In this document: one piece after another, positions 37,127 to 46,852 of the stretch
Layout: each line of letters starts with the position of its first letter
Position numbering within the stretch: the stretch's first letter is position 1
DNA from: Chryseobacterium paridis
GTDB lineage: Bacteria; Bacteroidota; Bacteroidia; Flavobacteriales; Weeksellaceae
Reading direction: 5' to 3'
DNA: 64,000 nucleotides
Assembly: GCF_016595215.1 (NCBI RefSeq)
Contig: NZ_JAENHK010000010.1
Span: forward strand, 768,904-832,903
Notes under the pieces: model-generated
Database searches by the model: none
What the model was told of the DNA's origin: nothing
The model's input: the letters and a program-made list of their open reading frames with translations, nothing else
Made by a program: the position numbers and the translations under genes

Positions 37127-37483
37127 ATGTTTCAACGTAAGTACATATTGATTTTTATTCTACTGGGATTCTTATTCATGCCCAAGCAAATCTATGCCTG
37201 TGCTTTAAAAATTTCCTCAGTAGAGAAATCACGTTGTGAAATCAACATTTCAAAATCTGTAAAGAAAGAGCATTGTGACTCTTGCGGTTCGAAGAAATGC
37301 CCTGGAAAATGTAACAATCCTTTGTGCAAATGCCCGGTTTCAAATTTAAACCCAACTTTACCGAACAGACAGGATTTTAATTTTTTAAAATTAGAGACTT
37401 TCAGTCCTGTTTCTTTTTTATCCTATGAAAGCGCCATTTCCAAAGGCTTTCAATCTATTTGGTTAATTCCTAAAATAGGCTAG
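37127..37483 (+). CDS. Small secreted Cys-rich protein at the head of the copper cluster
   Basis: About 118 residues with signal peptide MFQRKYILIFILLGFLFMPKQIYA. The mature part carries a Cys cluster (KKEHCDSCGSKKCPGKCNNPLCKCPVS), nine Cys in all with the flanking ones, which suggests metal binding. I know no named family. It is followed by copper-handling genes in the same direction, and the reading of a copper-binding periplasmic protein is inference. The next gene begins 125 bases later. Confidence 0.65.
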   Translation: MFQRKYILIFILLGFLFMPKQIYACALKISSVEKSRCEINISKSVKKEHCDSCGSKKCPGKCNNPLCKCPVSNLNPTLPNRQDFNFLKLETFSPVSFLSYESAISKGFQSIWLIPKIG

Positions 37484-37608
37484 TTTCTGTATTTTATAGC
37501 CTAAAGTGTGCTCTTTTCACAAAAAGACACTTCATTTTTTATTCAATATTTATTAATGTATAACTGAAACAATAGGAATACTCCTTTTGTTCGTGAAAAT
37601 AATTTACA

Positions 37609-38487
37609 ATGAAATCAATATCAAAAATATGGGTTGCATTTACTTTGCTGTTTTCATTAGCAATTCATGCTCAATCCAAAAGTATAAAAACGGAAACCGT
37701 AAAGATCTTTGGGAATTGCGACATCTGTAAAACGAATATAGAAAAAGCAGGTAACCTTAAGAAAGTCGCTACGGTGAATTGGAATAAAGATAGCAAGATA
37801 GCTACCTTAACCTATGACTCTCAGAAGACCAATCAGGACGAAATATTAAAGCGAATTGCTCTGGCAGGATATGACAGCGAAAAATTTTTGGCTCCGGACA
37901 ATGCCTATGCAGCATTACCAGAATGTTGTCGCTACAACAGGGATTTAAAACCCGATTCTCAAAATAAAGCGATGGACATAAATATGAAGACAGATCACAT
38001 GAATCATGACCAGAACAAAACAGCCGAAGCCGATAAGATGACAACTCAGAATACATCTCAATTAAAAGCTGTTTTTGATCACTACTTCTCCTTAAAAAAT
38101 GCTTTGGTAAAAACAGATGCCAATACCACATCTTCAAAAGCTTCTGAAATGATAAAAGCAATTAAAGCTGTAGAGATGACCAAACTTTCAAATGAGGAAC
38201 ATATGGTTTGGATGAAAGTAATGAACGATCTGACCACTAATGCGGAGAAGATTTCATCCGCTAAAGATGTTGCGAAACAAAGAGAAACATTTGCTATACT
38301 ATCCAAAAATATGTACGACCTCGCAAAAGTATCCAAACAGGGCAGCCCTGTTTACTATCAACATTGCCCGATGTACAATAACGGAAAAGGAGCCGATTGG
38401 CTGAGCTTGGAAAATGAAATCAAAAATCCCTATTTCGGTTCTCAGATGATTACTTGTGGCAGCACAGTAGAAACGCTTGGTAACTAA
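37609..38487 (+). CDS. HMA domain plus DUF3347 periplasmic copper protein
   Basis: Exported protein of 292 residues (signal peptide MKSISKIWVAFTLLFSLAIHAQ). Residues about 25-95 form a heavy-metal-associated domain with the metal motif GNCDICKTNIE. A Met/His-rich linker (MDINMKTDHMNHDQN) leads to a DUF3347 domain (about 145-285) ending in YYQHCPMYNNGKGADWLS and MITCGS, which carry conserved Cys, Met and His ligands. It probably binds and passes on copper in the periplasm. It is part of the run up to the multicopper oxidase. Confidence 0.85.
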   Translation: MKSISKIWVAFTLLFSLAIHAQSKSIKTETVKIFGNCDICKTNIEKAGNLKKVATVNWNKDSKIATLTYDSQKTNQDEILKRIALAGYDSEKFLAPDNAYAALPECCRYNRDLKPDSQNKAMDINMKTDHMNHDQNKTAEADKMTTQNTSQLKAVFDHYFSLKNALVKTDANTTSSKASEMIKAIKAVEMTKLSNEEHMVWMKVMNDLTTNAEKISSAKDVAKQRETFAILSKNMYDLAKVSKQGSPVYYQHCPMYNNGKGADWLSLENEIKNPYFGSQMITCGSTVETLGN

Positions 38488-38501
38488 TAAATATATCAAT
38501 T

Positions 38502-38996
38502 ATGGATAACAGATCTGATCATCACGGAATACAACATAAAAACCATACAGGAATGTACAAACGTTTTATCATTATGGCTGTGGTTATGTTTGCTGCAATG
38601 TATTTCATCATGTTTTCAATGATCGATGGAATACAAAATCTCATACCCAATATCAATAATTTTTATATGACATTACTAATGGTTTCTGCCATGTTAATTA
38701 TTGAATTACTGATCATGAAGGACATGTATCAAAATAGGAAAATCAATGGATTCATCATCGTATTTTCTCTTGCTGTCGGTATTTTTTCATGGTTTGGAAT
38801 CAGAGAACAGATCATGGTTGATGACAAAGAATTTGTCAAAGGAATGATTCCTCATCATGCAGCTGCTATTCTTATGTCAGAAAAGACAAAACTTACTGAT
38901 CCCGAATTGATCCAATTGCAAAAAAACATATTGGAAACCCAGGCAAAGGAAATTGAATTGATGAAACGAAAGTTGAATGAACTCAATAAAAAATAA
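38502..38996 (+). CDS. DUF305 family membrane protein of the copper cluster
   Basis: Protein of 164 residues with a His-rich start (DNRSDHHGIQHKNHTGMY), three membrane helices and a C-terminal DUF305 motif (KEFVKGMIPHHAAAILMSEK) close to the membrane. DUF305 proteins are often linked to copper and silver resistance genes and their HH pair may bind metal. It starts 14 bases after the previous gene and is surely co-transcribed. Confidence 0.8.
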   Translation: MDNRSDHHGIQHKNHTGMYKRFIIMAVVMFAAMYFIMFSMIDGIQNLIPNINNFYMTLLMVSAMLIIELLIMKDMYQNRKINGFIIVFSLAVGIFSWFGIREQIMVDDKEFVKGMIPHHAAAILMSEKTKLTDPELIQLQKNILETQAKEIELMKRKLNELNKK

Positions 38997-39055
38997 TGTA
39001 AACTCATACTATAACAGTAATGACATCTAAAAATTTTAATAATACTACTCACACA

Positions 39056-39703
39056 ATGAAAAATATATTCTTATCAATCGCTGCTATGGTAATCATGGCA
39101 ATTACTTTATTTTCTTGCAAAAAATTACCAAATAAAAATACGGACCAACATACTGATCATACTTCTTCTACAACAGAAATTCAATCTGCATCTCAACCGG
39201 AAGATAGCTACACATCAAAGACTGTTAGTGATAAACAAGATGAAAAAGCAACTACAAAAGAAGAAACAAAAAGCTTTTCTATTGATCCTATTATCAAGGA
39301 TTATTTAGTATTAAAAAATGCGCTTGTTGCTGATAATGATCAAGCCGTAGCCACTGCCGGAAAACAATTGTTAAGTACACTGAAAAACGTAGATATGAAA
39401 ACAATTCCTGCAGACAAGCACAAAGAGTATATGGATATTGCAGAAGATGCCAAAGAAAATGCAGAACATATTGGAGATAATGCAGGAAAAATAGATCACC
39501 AAAGAGAACATATGGCGTCATTAAGTAAGGATATGGCTGATCTTATTACAACATTTGGCACGACTCAAAAATTGTATCAGGATTATTGTCCGATGTTCAA
39601 CGATGGGAAAGGAGCCATCTGGATCAGCGAAGCAAAAGCAATTAAAAATCCTTACTATGGTAATAAGATGCTTACTTGTGGTTCTGTAAAAAAGGAATAT
39701 TAA
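39056..39703 (+). CDS. DUF3347 lipoprotein
   Basis: Lipoprotein of about 215 residues from the ATG at 39056, where a lipobox ends at LFSC (Cys21). The frame is open from 39020, but that would spoil the signal. A Thr/Ser/Glu-rich linker of about 50 residues precedes a DUF3347 domain (IIKDYLVLKNALVADN...YQDYCPMFNDGKGAIWISE...MLTCGS). It is a paralogue of the domain two genes upstream, with the CPM and TCGS metal-ligand motifs kept. A role as membrane-anchored copper carrier is likely. Confidence 0.85.
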   Translation: MKNIFLSIAAMVIMAITLFSCKKLPNKNTDQHTDHTSSTTEIQSASQPEDSYTSKTVSDKQDEKATTKEETKSFSIDPIIKDYLVLKNALVADNDQAVATAGKQLLSTLKNVDMKTIPADKHKEYMDIAEDAKENAEHIGDNAGKIDHQREHMASLSKDMADLITTFGTTQKLYQDYCPMFNDGKGAIWISEAKAIKNPYYGNKMLTCGSVKKEY

Positions 39704-39704
39704 A

Positions 39705-40157
39705 ATGAAAAAAGTACTAAAGATTTTTGTAGCAATTGTGCTGCTGATTTTTATTGCTATACAATTTTATCAGCCTGCCCCGAATGTAGATAAAGGGCAG
39801 GTCTACAAAACCGATTTTATAAAGACCTATAAGACCATGCCCGTTGAAGTAAAAACCCTATTACAGACCTCATGCTATAACTGCCACAGTAATAATACGA
39901 ATTATGAATGGTATGATTACATACAGCCTGCACGAAGTCTGGTGGACAAACATATCAAAGACGCGAAAGAGGATTTGAATTTTAACGAATGGGCTGCTTA
40001 TTCCGGTCGAAAGCAAGAAAGATTAATAAACTCAATTAAAAAACAGATTGAAACTAAGAAAATGCCAATGTCATCCTACACGCTCATGCATAAAAATGCA
40101 AAACTGAGTGACCAGCAGATAAAGCTGATAACGGATTGGCTGGAAAAACAAGAATAA
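39705..40157 (+). CDS. Haem-binding domain (single CxxCH) membrane-anchored protein
   Basis: Protein of 150 residues with one N-terminal anchor helix (VLKIFVAIVLLIFIAIQFY) and one c-type haem motif (CYNCHSN), followed by NYEWYDYIQPARSLVDKHI and KKMPMSSYTLMH, typical of the haem_bd family; Met in KMPMSSY is the likely sixth ligand. It starts 1 base after the DUF3347 stop. It may take electrons from, or pass them to, the copper oxidase encoded next. That partnership is inference. Confidence 0.85.
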   Translation: MKKVLKIFVAIVLLIFIAIQFYQPAPNVDKGQVYKTDFIKTYKTMPVEVKTLLQTSCYNCHSNNTNYEWYDYIQPARSLVDKHIKDAKEDLNFNEWAAYSGRKQERLINSIKKQIETKKMPMSSYTLMHKNAKLSDQQIKLITDWLEKQE

Positions 40158-40180
40158 GTTTCATGTAAAAGAAATATACA

Positions 40181-42487
40181 ATGAATATATCCAAAAATAT
40201 CTCGGTAAAGGTACTTCTGACAGTATTTATACTCCTGTGCTCGAAGACCATTTTCGCACAGAAAGTCGTCCGTTACGAGCTATATGTAAAAGACACAATA
40301 GTTAATTACGCAGGTAAAGAAAAAAGAGCCATTGCAGTAAACGGGCAGATACCAATGCCTACATTAACCTTCACAGAAGGTGATATTGCTGAAATTGTAG
40401 TTCATAACCAATTGAAAGAAAACACTTCATTGCACTGGCATGGAATTTTTCTACCCAATAAAGAAGATGGCGTTCCATTTCTTACCCAAAATCCGATAAA
40501 ACCAGGTGAAACATATACCTATCGTTTTCCCATTATTCAAAATGGTACCCACTGGTACCATTCACATTCGGGAATGCAGGAACAGATTGGTATGTACGGA
40601 AGCCTCATATTGAAAAAGCGTGAAGATGATAAAAGATTCAGAAAAGGAATAGACGATTTACCAACAATTCCGGTTATTTTAAGTGAATGGACCAACCTTA
40701 ATCCAGACAATATCCATAGAATGCTGCATAATGCCAATGATTGGGCAGGAATAAAAAAGAATGCAACACAATCTTATTTTGAAGCTATAAAAGAAGGATA
40801 TTTTAAAACCAAAATAGTCAATGAATGGAAGCGTATGACGGCAATGGACGTAAGCGATGTCTACTATGATAAAATATTAATGAACGGGAATAATGCTACA
40901 GATCTAAAAACTGTTGATGGTAAAACACTAAAAGCCGGAGATAAAGTCAGATTACGAATAGCAAATGGGGGAGCGTCCTCTTATTTCTGGTTAAGGTATG
41001 CGGGAGGTAAAATAACCGTCGTTGCCAATGATGGGAATGACGTGGAACCCGTAGAGGTCGACCGTTTACTTATTGCCGTTTCGGAGACGTATGATGTAGT
41101 TGTAACAGTTCCTGAAGATGGTGTTTCTTACGAATTTTTGGCCACTACAGAAGATAGAACCCAGTCAGCCAGTTATTATATCGGAAGCGGGGTAAAACAG
41201 CTTATTTCACCCCTTCCAAAATTAAAATATTTTGAAGGAATGAAAATGATGAACGGGATGATGAAAATGAATGGAGACCTGAATGATATGGGCATGAAAA
41301 TGAGCTTAAATCAGATGGATATGAATGTAGTAATGTATCCTGAAATTACAGGAGAGGCTAAGAAAAAAGGGAAACAAAAGGAAAAACCTGCAGAAGACCA
41401 TAGCAAACATAACATGAACATGAATATGGATATGGACAACGATCCTAATCGATATAATGCCAATGCTTTGGGGGATATTAAGACCCTAAACTATGCCATG
41501 CTGCAATCTCCGTACGACACTACACTTCCCAAAGATGCTCCAGTAAAAGAGCTCAAGTTTACACTTACGGGAAATATGAATCGATATGTATGGAGTATGG
41601 ACAATAAAGTTCTTTCTGAGTCAGATAAAATTCCGGTTAAAAAGGGAGAAATACTTCGAATTACCATCTATAACAATTCCATGATGAGACACCCAATGCA
41701 CTTGCATGGATTCGACTTTAGAGTAATTAATGGTAAAGGAGAAAAATCACCACTTAAGAATGTATTGGATATTATGCCAATGGAAACAGACACTATTGAA
41801 TTCCTTGCCAATGAAGAAGGGGATTGGTTCTTTCATTGTCACATTCTTTATCATATGATGTCCGGAATGGATAGGGTATTTGCTGTTGGAGATTATAAAA
41901 ATCCTTTATTAGCAGACAAAGAAAAATCGTATATGGCTTTGCAAATGGAAAGCAATATGCGTCACTTTATGGCTCAAAATGATTTTGCCACCAATGGTAA
42001 CGATGGTCAGGCTATGTTACAAAACGCCAGATGGTCTTTGGGTACAGAATGGCGTTTAGGTTACAACAGCATGCATGGTTACGAGGTAGAAACACACTTG
42101 GGAAGGTACATTGGTAAAATGCAGTGGTTTATACCATTTATTGGTTTTGATTACCGTTATCGTAAAATGGGAATCGATGAACATGAAACCAACATATTCG
42201 GGCAAAAGAACGAAAAAGATACCCGTAGGGCGATTAGTTTAGGGTTTATGTACACTTTACCTATGCTGGTGAATTTCCAGGCTGAAGTATATCATGATGG
42301 TATTGTTCGTCTGCAATTGATGCGTGAAGACATTCCGATCTCTAAAAGATTGAGAGGAGATTTTATGGTAAACACTGATAGGGAATATATGGCAGGACTC
42401 AGCTATATTATCAATAAAAATGTCAACATCCGAACCCATTACGACAGTGATATGGGCTTTGGAGCAGGTATTACCTTAAATTATTAA
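40181..42487 (+). CDS. CopA-like multicopper oxidase with a C-terminal barrel-like domain
   Basis: Exported protein of 768 residues, signal peptide ending CSKTIFAQ. Copper ligands are complete: LHWHG (His85, His87), HWYHSHS (His127, His129), HPMHLHG (about 505) and HCHILYHMMSGM (about 552, type 1 site). A Met-rich insert (about 350-420, with MKMMNGMMKMNGD and HNMNMNMDMDND) resembles CopA/PcoA copper-binding repeats. After about residue 590 a further about 170 residues follow, with alternating aromatic strands (WSLGTEWRLGYNS, HLGRYIGKMQWFIPFIGFDYRY, ISLGFMYTLPMLVNFQAEVYH) and a final Tyr, like an outer membrane barrel. The domain may replace a separate CopB protein. A strong terminator follows. 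Confidence 0.87.
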   Translation: MNISKNISVKVLLTVFILLCSKTIFAQKVVRYELYVKDTIVNYAGKEKRAIAVNGQIPMPTLTFTEGDIAEIVVHNQLKENTSLHWHGIFLPNKEDGVPFLTQNPIKPGETYTYRFPIIQNGTHWYHSHSGMQEQIGMYGSLILKKREDDKRFRKGIDDLPTIPVILSEWTNLNPDNIHRMLHNANDWAGIKKNATQSYFEAIKEGYFKTKIVNEWKRMTAMDVSDVYYDKILMNGNNATDLKTVDGKTLKAGDKVRLRIANGGASSYFWLRYAGGKITVVANDGNDVEPVEVDRLLIAVSETYDVVVTVPEDGVSYEFLATTEDRTQSASYYIGSGVKQLISPLPKLKYFEGMKMMNGMMKMNGDLNDMGMKMSLNQMDMNVVMYPEITGEAKKKGKQKEKPAEDHSKHNMNMNMDMDNDPNRYNANALGDIKTLNYAMLQSPYDTTLPKDAPVKELKFTLTGNMNRYVWSMDNKVLSESDKIPVKKGEILRITIYNNSMMRHPMHLHGFDFRVINGKGEKSPLKNVLDIMPMETDTIEFLANEEGDWFFHCHILYHMMSGMDRVFAVGDYKNPLLADKEKSYMALQMESNMRHFMAQNDFATNGNDGQAMLQNARWSLGTEWRLGYNSMHGYEVETHLGRYIGKMQWFIPFIGFDYRYRKMGIDEHETNIFGQKNEKDTRRAISLGFMYTLPMLVNFQAEVYHDGIVRLQLMREDIPISKRLRGDFMVNTDREYMAGLSYIINKNVNIRTHYDSDMGFGAGITLNY

Positions 42488-42491
42488 AATC

Positions 42492-42524
42492 AAAAAAGGC
42501 CAGGCAATTCGCCTGGCCTTTTTT
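42492..42524 (+). terminator. Terminator of the copper cluster
   Basis: AAAAAAGGCCAGGC pairs with GCCTGGCCTTTTTT around an AATTC loop: a perfect GC-rich stem with a T run. Confidence 0.92.
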
Positions 42525-42613
42525 ATAATTTAAAATAAGATCTTGTTCCTGCTTTGTTTCATTAGATGGAATAGGTTTTGCTCTCAACAACACTCTATAA
42601 CTCACATACTACC

Positions 42614-43393
42614 ATGAAAATAGCAACGTATAACGTCAACGGAATCAGAGCCCGTTTACCCATTTTACTTCAATGGCTAAAGGAATCTCAACCCGATATT
42701 GTCTGCCTTCAGGAGCTTAAAGCACCGCAAGAAAGTTTTCCTATAGAGGAAATAAATGCAGCAGGGTATAATGCCATCTGGCATGGTCAGAAAAGCTGGA
42801 ATGGAGTAGCCATACTTTCAAAAGGCTACGAAATTACAGAAGTTCAGAGGGCTTTACCGGGAGATCCGGAAGATATTCAAAGCCGCTATATTGAAGCGAT
42901 TATCGATCAGGTCGTTATTTGCTGTTTATACCTTCCCAATGGAAATCCTTATCCAGGGCCAAAATTCGATTATAAATTATCATGGATTAAACGTCTGAAA
43001 AAAAGAACTGATGAATTCATTACAATGGATCTTCCTGCCATCATTATCGGAGATTTTAATATTATCCCGACAGAAATAGACGTCTACAAACCTGAACGAT
43101 GGGAAAATGATGCCTTGTACAGGATTGAGGTAAGAAAAGCCTATCAGGCATTGTTAGAAAAAGGGTGGCTTGATTCCATCCGTTCTTTATTTCCGGATGA
43201 AATCATCTATACTTTTTGGGATTATCTTTATAAAGCTTACGATCGCAATGCGGGAATCAGGCTTGATCATATTTTATTGAGTCCTTATTTAGCATCGGGT
43301 TTAAAGTCTGGTGGTGTTGATAAACATGTTCGGGGTTGGGAAAAGAGTAGTGATCATGCTCCTGTATGGATCGAATTAGAAAAAGATAAATAA
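42614..43393 (+). CDS. xth: Exodeoxyribonuclease III (AP endonuclease)
   Basis: DNA repair nuclease of about 259 residues, of the exonuclease III family that cuts abasic sites. Motifs in order: KIATYNVNGIRARL (Asn), CLQELKAP (metal Glu), GDFNIIPTEIDV (Asp, Asn), and C-terminal RLDHILLS and SSDHAPVW (catalytic Asp, His). Homology begins at the ATG at 42614, so I prefer it to the upstream open frame from 42578. The gene stands alone after a terminator. Confidence 0.93.
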   Translation: MKIATYNVNGIRARLPILLQWLKESQPDIVCLQELKAPQESFPIEEINAAGYNAIWHGQKSWNGVAILSKGYEITEVQRALPGDPEDIQSRYIEAIIDQVVICCLYLPNGNPYPGPKFDYKLSWIKRLKKRTDEFITMDLPAIIIGDFNIIPTEIDVYKPERWENDALYRIEVRKAYQALLEKGWLDSIRSLFPDEIIYTFWDYLYKAYDRNAGIRLDHILLSPYLASGLKSGGVDKHVRGWEKSSDHAPVWIELEKDK

Positions 43394-43472
43394 TTCACAG
43401 AAGAAAAGATCTTTCATTAAAATTTAAAAGATTTTTCGTAATATTATAAAACGTTTTATAAAATACAAACAA

Positions 43473-43892
43473 ATGAAAAAAACAAAATTATTACTGGCGG
43501 TGATCATGACCGCGACATTCTCTATTGCAGGATCAGCTCAAAAAATGACTCCAAAAGGTGGGGATAAAGACAAACACGGATGTATCGCTTCAGCGGGTTA
43601 TACATACTCCGTTCTAAAAGATGATTGTGTAAAGCTTTTTGAAGAAAAAATACAATTAAAGGAAGCCAATTCTCAAAAATCTTATGTTTCCAATGCTGTG
43701 GTCATTTTGAGTAAAGACAAGAAAAAAGCAGAACTGTTTCTGCCTGATGCAAAAGGCAGTGTTATACTCAACAGAACGATAGAATATCTGAATACATCCG
43801 TATATAAAAGTAAAAAGGGAAGCTATAATCTTAATAAAGAAAAAGATAGCTATACCCTGAAAAGAGGCAAAAAAATTATTTATAGTATCTAA
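43473..43892 (+). CDS. Small secreted hypothetical protein
   Basis: About 139 residues with signal peptide MKKTKLLLAVIMTATFSIAGSAQ and a mature part rich in Lys and Ser. Two Cys (HGCIASAGYTY and KDDCVKLFEEKI) could form a disulfide. The first mature part resembles small exported proteins of unknown role in related genomes; no family is named. A strong hairpin terminator follows directly. Confidence 0.6.
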   Translation: MKKTKLLLAVIMTATFSIAGSAQKMTPKGGDKDKHGCIASAGYTYSVLKDDCVKLFEEKIQLKEANSQKSYVSNAVVILSKDKKKAELFLPDAKGSVILNRTIEYLNTSVYKSKKGSYNLNKEKDSYTLKRGKKIIYSI

Positions 43893-43920
43893 AAATAAAG
43901 CCTGTTGATCAGGTATCTTT

Positions 43921-43967
43921 AAAAACAGCGTCCGTTATTCGAAAATAACGGATGCTGTTTTTATTTT
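43921..43967. terminator. Bidirectional terminator with 19-bp stem
   Basis: AAAAACAGCGTCCGTTATT (43921-43939) pairs with 43944-43962 except for one G-U, around a CGAA tetraloop. It ends the secreted gene on the plus strand and overlaps the stop of the convergent AsmA-like gene. Confidence 0.92.
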
Positions 43968-46852
43968 TCTTTAAGATCTTTTTTGATCTGCTTCTCTGCA
44001 TTTTCAGCTTTCTTTTCCTGAGCTTCTTTCTCTTTACGCTGCTGTACTCTCGATTTTTTCTCAGCACGCCTTTCCTGACGAATCACTTTATTCGATTTCG
44101 TGTTATACAATGCATCAACAATTCCCTGTCCGGTTTTACTGAAGATCTTTATTTTAGGTTTATCATGAGTTCCTGTTACCACAACGGGAAAGCCAATCCA
44201 ACCACCGGGAGGAAGACCTACTCTTACCCTAAGGTCAAGTAATCCGTTAAAACTTGTAGTTCCACTGATGGTAGGTCTCAGGACTGAAACCTTAAATGTA
44301 AATTTATCAACGTGAATAAGGTTATTCTTGATCACAGTCTCGATATTTACTCCTTTCATATCTGGATTATTGAAAGCATTTGCACCGACATTGTCACCAA
44401 TTACTGAAAGCATTTTCAGGTTTTTTACTTCTACATCACGAAGATTTACAATCCCGCCACCTTCCAGAGAAGGATAGATCGGTCTCATGTTTTTATCAAA
44501 ATCCCCTTTTAGTTTATAATCCAGAGACACAATACCTTTTACATTTTTTGCAGCAGTAACCATTTCACGCACCATATCAATTTCTTTATAAGCCCGTTGT
44601 ACATCAAAATCCTGTACCTTAAGTGCAATGTCATAATTAGCAGTCAATGGAGATTCATCCTGATAACGTGCATCTATATTCATCCGGCTGCCAATGATGT
44701 CAAAAGAAGTATTTTTAAGATATACCTGTCCTGCATTTACAGAAGCCAGCCCCTTAAGATGATTAAGATCAAGTCCTTTAAATTCTACTTTTTTGGCATG
44801 TGCCTCTAAAGAGACATCAAGATTTTTAGGAATAATCACGACACCACTACTCTTAGGGTTTTCAACTTTTGCATATTCCACTTCAATAGATTTATCTGCA
44901 TTATCCCCATCTTTAAGTGCCATAAACTCATCTATGAGAATATAATTGGAGTTTAATCCAAACTTTCCGTGTAGGATTCCCTTTCTTTCAATAAAATAGT
45001 TGATCGTATTCAGCAGATATCCGTTTAATGCAAAATCTGATTTTCCATAAGTAGCAAAAAATTTTCTGAACCACATTTTCTCATTCTCAAACTGAAAATT
45101 TCCTTCTTTGATATAAAATGATTTGGGAAGATAGGATGTGGTCGCCTTTATATTTTTAAGAATTAAAGTTCCTTTGTTATCCAATTTACTGTACTGGCCG
45201 GTAGTCGCATAACTCTGGCGTCCGTTCAGGGAAAGATCCGCCATAATCAGTCCGCTTACATCAAATCCCTTTTTTGCAAATACTTTATAAATTCTACCCA
45301 CATTCAAAACACCTTTTGCTTTTACTTTATAAAGCAGATCTTCAAAATCTTTTAAATCAGCATTGACATAAACAGGGTTTCCTTCAAAATCAAAACTAAA
45401 GGGATCCAATTTCACTCCAAGGCTTTTAAACGTCCCATCTGTATTATTGATGTTCGCAATCAGGTTGATATTCTGAATAGGGTTGGGGTAATATTTGGTC
45501 TTCAGCCAGCCGTTTTTCAGGTGGAGATAACCATCTGTTTTCGGGAATAACTTTTTATCCAGACTGAAGATCCCGTTTGCTTTAATATTTGTATCCATGA
45601 GCCCACGAACATCAATATCTTTTAAACCTAATGCCTGATCCAAGGTCTGAAGATCAACTGCGCCTTTTACATCAGCATTCACCTGCATTTCATTGAGTCC
45701 TTTCGTTCTTACAACCGCCCTGAAATTATTGTTTTTGCCTAAATCAAAACTCAGATTCCTGAGATTCAAATTCATCTGTTCGGTATCTAATGAAGGGAGA
45801 TCCACATTAAGATCCATATTCAGGTTATTCATAGGAACAGGAGCTTTTCCGTTGGAAACAAATCCATCTTTTACCAACAGTCTCGCATTCAATCTTGGTT
45901 TCAGCTTTTTTGGCTCACTGAATCTTCCTTTCAGGCTGAAAAACAAATCGCTGTTTCCTTCAATTTTAGTATCTTTTGCCCAGTCCAGATACTGAGGAGG
46001 CAATACCGAAATCATATCACGGATGGTTGTCTTTTCAGAAGCTGCATTGATGTCGAGATTATATCCGTCTTTCAAAATACTGAGCGAGCCAGTAAATTTT
46101 AAGGGCAGGTCATTGATCTTTAATTCGTTTTTCCTTAATACAAAGGTTAATGCATTCGTATTGATCCGGGTAATAAGGTCTGCACGCAGGCTTTTCTGTT
46201 TGGCATAATAGATCCTGTTGAGAGCAAAATCTACTTTATTGATCTCAAGATCGGTTTGCAGATCAAAAATATCTTTGCTGAAACCACCTTTACCAGTATA
46301 ATTCAACCCTTTGGCATCAACCAATATTCTGGCAGAATGATCATTATACTTGATATTCCAATTTCTGAATTTGATAAGGTCCAGCTTTATAGATGCTCCT
46401 TCTTCCGTAGTGTCTTTAGGTTTTTCAGACGGCTTGGAAACATAAACATTATAGTTGACTTCCCCTTTACTGTTGACAAAAACATTCGCATTGGCATCTG
46501 TTACATATATTTCATCAATCTTCACTTCACGGTCAAAGATCAAGTTTTTAAGATTGATTCCTACTGCCACTTCTTTAGCAGCAAGTAAGGTATCTTCCTG
46601 AAAAGGCTTTGAACCTTTCAGGATAAGCTGATCTACAGAAACGGTAAGCGAAGGGAAATGTTTGAAAAAGGAGAGATGTGTCTTTTTACAATCCAATTTG
46701 CCCGCAAGGTGTTTATTGGCAAATATTTTTACCTGCTGGGAAATAGTTCCTGGAAATAATATGGGGATGATGAACATCAGAAATAGAATAAATGCAATAG
46801 AAATCCCTAACCATTTCAAAACTTTCAAAATTATTTTTGTAAACTTTTCCAT
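43961..46852 (-). CDS. AsmA-like protein (inter-membrane lipid transport type)
   Basis: Protein of 963 residues. One N-terminal anchor helix (VLKWLGISIAFILFLMFIIPILF) is followed by a long beta-rich, repeated domain (KVDQLILKGSKPFQEDTLLAAKEVAVGINLKNLI...IDEIYVTDANANVF) that fits AsmA/TamB-like bridge proteins, and a C-terminal stretch of about 50 residues with many Lys, Arg and Glu (QERRAEKKSRVQQRKEKEAQEKKAENAEKQIKK, quoted as a pattern). AsmA-like proteins span the periplasm and move lipids to the outer membrane. The gene is alone on its strand. Confidence 0.85.
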   Translation of the reverse strand: MEKFTKIILKVLKWLGISIAFILFLMFIIPILFPGTISQQVKIFANKHLAGKLDCKKTHLSFFKHFPSLTVSVDQLILKGSKPFQEDTLLAAKEVAVGINLKNLIFDREVKIDEIYVTDANANVFVNSKGEVNYNVYVSKPSEKPKDTTEEGASIKLDLIKFRNWNIKYNDHSARILVDAKGLNYTGKGGFSKDIFDLQTDLEINKVDFALNRIYYAKQKSLRADLITRINTNALTFVLRKNELKINDLPLKFTGSLSILKDGYNLDINAASEKTTIRDMISVLPPQYLDWAKDTKIEGNSDLFFSLKGRFSEPKKLKPRLNARLLVKDGFVSNGKAPVPMNNLNMDLNVDLPSLDTEQMNLNLRNLSFDLGKNNNFRAVVRTKGLNEMQVNADVKGAVDLQTLDQALGLKDIDVRGLMDTNIKANGIFSLDKKLFPKTDGYLHLKNGWLKTKYYPNPIQNINLIANINNTDGTFKSLGVKLDPFSFDFEGNPVYVNADLKDFEDLLYKVKAKGVLNVGRIYKVFAKKGFDVSGLIMADLSLNGRQSYATTGQYSKLDNKGTLILKNIKATTSYLPKSFYIKEGNFQFENEKMWFRKFFATYGKSDFALNGYLLNTINYFIERKGILHGKFGLNSNYILIDEFMALKDGDNADKSIEVEYAKVENPKSSGVVIIPKNLDVSLEAHAKKVEFKGLDLNHLKGLASVNAGQVYLKNTSFDIIGSRMNIDARYQDESPLTANYDIALKVQDFDVQRAYKEIDMVREMVTAAKNVKGIVSLDYKLKGDFDKNMRPIYPSLEGGGIVNLRDVEVKNLKMLSVIGDNVGANAFNNPDMKGVNIETVIKNNLIHVDKFTFKVSVLRPTISGTTSFNGLLDLRVRVGLPPGGWIGFPVVVTGTHDKPKIKIFSKTGQGIVDALYNTKSNKVIRQERRAEKKSRVQQRKEKEAQEKKAENAEKQIKKDLKEK

